A stretch of 64,000 bases of DNA from assembly GCA_943789425.1 (NCBI GenBank), contig CALSUB010000008.1, positions 60,662 to 124,661 of the forward strand, in the 5' to 3' direction. Positions 61,760-64,000 of this stretch are shown piece by piece. The stretch's first letter is position 1. Each line of letters begins with the position of its first letter. Under the pieces are notes generated by a model. The model did not search any database, was not told the DNA's origin, and worked only from the letters and a program-made list of their open reading frames with translations. Source of the DNA: an uncultured Luminiphilus sp. GTDB lineage: Bacteria > Pseudomonadota > Gammaproteobacteria > Pseudomonadales > Halieaceae. The position numbers and the translations under genes are program-made.

Positions 61760-63821
61760 ATGGCCATTCGCGGCGCCGTAAGCCGATGGCTGGGGTCCTT
61801 GCATCTCGGCGTGGGTCTCACAATGCTTTGCGTGTTGGCTTTGCCGGAGCCGGTGCTAGGGCAGCAACCGCACCACGCACAAACGCCCTACCTGATTGGA
61901 CGGGGTATGACGGATATTACCGGTCCAGCAGTGGGTATGCCCTTGTGGGGGTTTGGCCGGCCCGATCAAATCAGTGAGGGAATCCACATTCGCCAGCGGT
62001 CGCGCGCGTTCATTACCGTGCAGGCCAGTGATGCGGCACACAGGATCGTGTTTGTCAGCGCTGATTTAGGCAGCATAGACCATCATATTACGCTGGAAGT
62101 CGTGGAGCGTTTGCAGCTGCGCTACGGAAAAGTCTACACCCTCGATAATGTGATCATCAGTGCCACGCATACCCATGCCGGCCCCAGCGGCTATTGGCAG
62201 TCGCGCACAGACACCGGCCTCGATGGGGGGCATTACCCTGAGCACTTTGACGCGATTGTCGCCGGTATTACCGCCTCCATCGTGCAGGCACACGAGGATT
62301 TGCAGCCCGGTAACATCTTGATCAATACGGGCCGTGTGGCAGACGCGGGCGTGAACCGGTCGGCGATTGCTTATCAGGAAAATCCCCAGAGCGAGCGCGA
62401 TCGCTACGGCGAAAATACCAATACAGCGATGACCCTGCTCAAGTTTGTCGGCCGTGACGGTACGCTGGGCATGATCAATTGGTACGCCTTGCACCCCACG
62501 GCGATGAACTATTACAACCGCCTTATTTCTGGCGACCACAAAGGTTATGCCTCGCTGCAAATGGAAAAAAGCGAAGGCACTCGCTACGCATCAACCGACG
62601 AGTTTGTGGCCGCGTTCGCCCAGTCTGACCCGGGAGATGTCACACCCAATACCAACCTCGACAATACGGGACCTGGGGAAACAGACGTGGAAACGACCCG
62701 GATTATGGGCCAGCGTCAGTTGAGGGTTGCGCAGACGTTGCTCGATGAAGCGGAAGAAGCGCTAGTCGGGGTGATCGACGCACGTCGCCTCTATGTTGAT
62801 TTAAGTGATTACGCCGTTGGCGACGACTTCACCGGCGCGGGCACCCAAACTACCTGCCCCTCGGCCTACGGCTATTCGTTTGCCGGCGGCTCTACAGAAG
62901 ACGGGGGTGGGCACTTTTTGTTCCGCGAGGGTATGACCGAGCAGAGTGTGTGGCGGGACTGGTTGATTCGACTCATCATTGGCGCTCCAAAGTGGACCGA
63001 ACCGGTGAAAACGTGCCAGCGGCCCAAGGCGATCTTGCTGGAAACCGGCACGGGTTCGCCGCCTTTGCAATCTCAGATACGCTCCATCACCGTGGCACGT
63101 ATCGGTCAGCTGGTGCTGCTCGCCTTACCTGCAGAGGTGACGACCATGGCGGGCAGGCGCTTGCGTGATACGGCCATGCGCGAACTGGGCGATTGGGCAG
63201 AGCACATTGTGCTGGCGGGCTACGCCAATGGCTATGCGGGGTACATCACGACACCCGAAGAATATGGGTTGCAGCAGTACGAGGGCGGTCATACGTTGCA
63301 TGGGCGCTGGACGTTGCCCGCGTATCAGCAGATCGTCAGTCAACTGGCACAAGCGCTGGAGTCAGGCGCTGCCGTCGTAAACGAATTGCCTTACGACGAT
63401 TGGCGAGGACAGTCCGTGGGCCTTGCCTTACCCGTAAGCGCGACGAAGCCGCCACCCGGTGGCGCGGAGCTGGGCGATGCAGTGACTCCAATGGCCACTC
63501 GGTACGCTCCGGGAGACACGGTGACTGCGCGATTTTGGTCGGCGAATCCTACGGACAATTTCCCCAGGCGGAACAACTCCCTTTTGGTTGAGCGCAAAAC
63601 CGCCGGCGGCTGGCGATGGGGTTGCCGATGACGGCGATTGGACGACTTGGGTACGCTGGCAGCTTGACGCTCAGACATACGTCGCCGAATTGAGCTGGGC
63701 AATACCTCAGGGAATTCCACTCGGTAATTACCGTGTCTCACACTCTGGATTTGATGCGACCGGTTCTGCGTTTAGTGGGACATCGTCTGTTTTTACCATT
63801 GCGGCGAAAGATGGTCGATAG
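61760..63821 (+). pseudogene. neutral ceramidase homologue, frame break near the C-terminus
   Basis: Signal peptide (LCVLALPEPVLGQQ), then the neutral/alkaline ceramidase core: GMTDITGPAVGMPLWGFG, zinc ligands in ISATHTHAGPSGYW and WYALHPTAMNYYNRLISGDH, and AGYANGYAGYITTPEEY. Dropping G63620 (CGATGGGGTT) joins the main frame to VADDGDWTTWVRWQLD and the stop at 63821, about 686 aa; the C-terminal immunoglobulin-like domain is then complete. The conserved active-site hexapeptide GDVSPN reads GDVTPN, so the catalytic Ser is a Thr. Exported ceramidases cleave ceramide to sphingosine and fatty acid; activity here is doubtful until tested. Confidence 0.88.
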
Positions 63822-64000
63822 CACCGGGGGTGAGTAGCCCAATGTGTCGGGTCAAGACAGACGGGCAGATGGAGTCCACTGTCGAAAAGGCCGCTTGAAC
63901 GCAGTGTCTGCAAGGAAAACAACATCGAAGAGTCACTTTATCAGCAGAGTTGTGGTTTGCGTTGCTGCAAAATATGCGGCCGTCACAGAGGCGCTGATGC

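Noticed and set aside
5195..63620. Programmed +1 frameshifting as a common explanation for the frame breaks
   Set aside because: The seven sites share no slippery sequence, rare codon, stop context or stimulating hairpin, and the genes are unrelated.
1..64000. CRISPR array, prophage, insertion sequence or tRNA
   Set aside because: No regular repeat-spacer pattern, transposase, integrase, phage structural gene or cloverleaf was seen; the only tandem repeats are the short ones at 19276 and 60871.
63822..64000. Start of a further gene at the window end
   Set aside because: The last 179 bases show no start signal or frame with recognisable protein; nothing can be supported.

Overview
The window reads as a chromosomal segment of a marine-type gammaproteobacterium, probably from the OM60/NOR5-Halieaceae neighbourhood. 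This is inferred from gene content (rmf, tsaB, DUF3429, the DUF1315-DUF2797-pepN block, the MoxR/Bat operon, a PspF-driven psp operon, neutral ceramidase, TonB receptor) and has not been tested by a database search. There are no rRNA or tRNA genes, insertion sequences, phage genes or CRISPR arrays that I can see.

Layout. 1-5 kb: two tandem secreted proteins of an unnamed two-cysteine domain family behind a Fur-box-like site, then an amino-acid permease and azlCD. 4.8-6 kb: a DUF418 membrane protein broken by one extra base. 6.1-11.5 kb: a two-gene operon made of a glycine-amidinotransferase-like enzyme and a 1427-aa membrane-embedded Pls/PosA-type nonribosomal peptide synthetase (adenylation, carrier protein, six membrane helices, three soluble C-terminal domains). 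This is the best candidate for an undescribed system: a route to a guanidino-modified homo-oligo(amino acid). A third member of the two-cysteine family lies just upstream. 12-19 kb: a Tat-exported flavoprotein, SDR, SnoaL-like protein, glycosyltransferase, asparagine synthetase and enoyl-CoA hydratase. 19.3-27.8 kb: a molybdopterin oxidoreductase behind 16-bp tandem repeats, then lipA, nadK, a rhomboid protease, DUF1315, DUF2797 and pepN in tight succession.

27.9-35 kb: the minus-strand MoxR-DUF58-DUF4381-BatA-BatB/C-BatD operon, with overlapping reading frames and a 20-bp perfect palindrome before moxR; rmf lies upstream. 35-36 kb: a structured non-coding segment ending in a strong terminator that abuts the ribosome binding site of a DUF3429 gene (sRNA or attenuator). 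36-47.9 kb: mobA, tsaB, uppP, M18 aminopeptidase, trpS, a TonB receptor, SAICAR synthetase, a DUF442-type phosphatase, an M20 peptidase and cytochromes b561 and c'. 48-57.7 kb: a catabolic block (two class-III aminotransferases, PhzF-like protein, acyl-CoA dehydrogenase, aldehyde dehydrogenase, glycerol kinase) and a glycosyltransferase. 57.7-60.8 kb: pspF, a sigma-54 promoter, a 65-aa membrane protein, pspA, pspB (frame-broken) and pspC. 60.9-63.8 kb: an alpha/beta hydrolase and a ceramidase homologue with Thr in place of the family's catalytic Ser.

A window-wide oddity is that seven reading-frame breaks in six genes (DUF418, aminotransferase, phzF twice, acyl-CoA dehydrogenase start, pspB, ceramidase) are each repaired by removing a single base. 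None needs an added base. This pattern points to insertion-type sequencing errors rather than a set of true pseudogenes.
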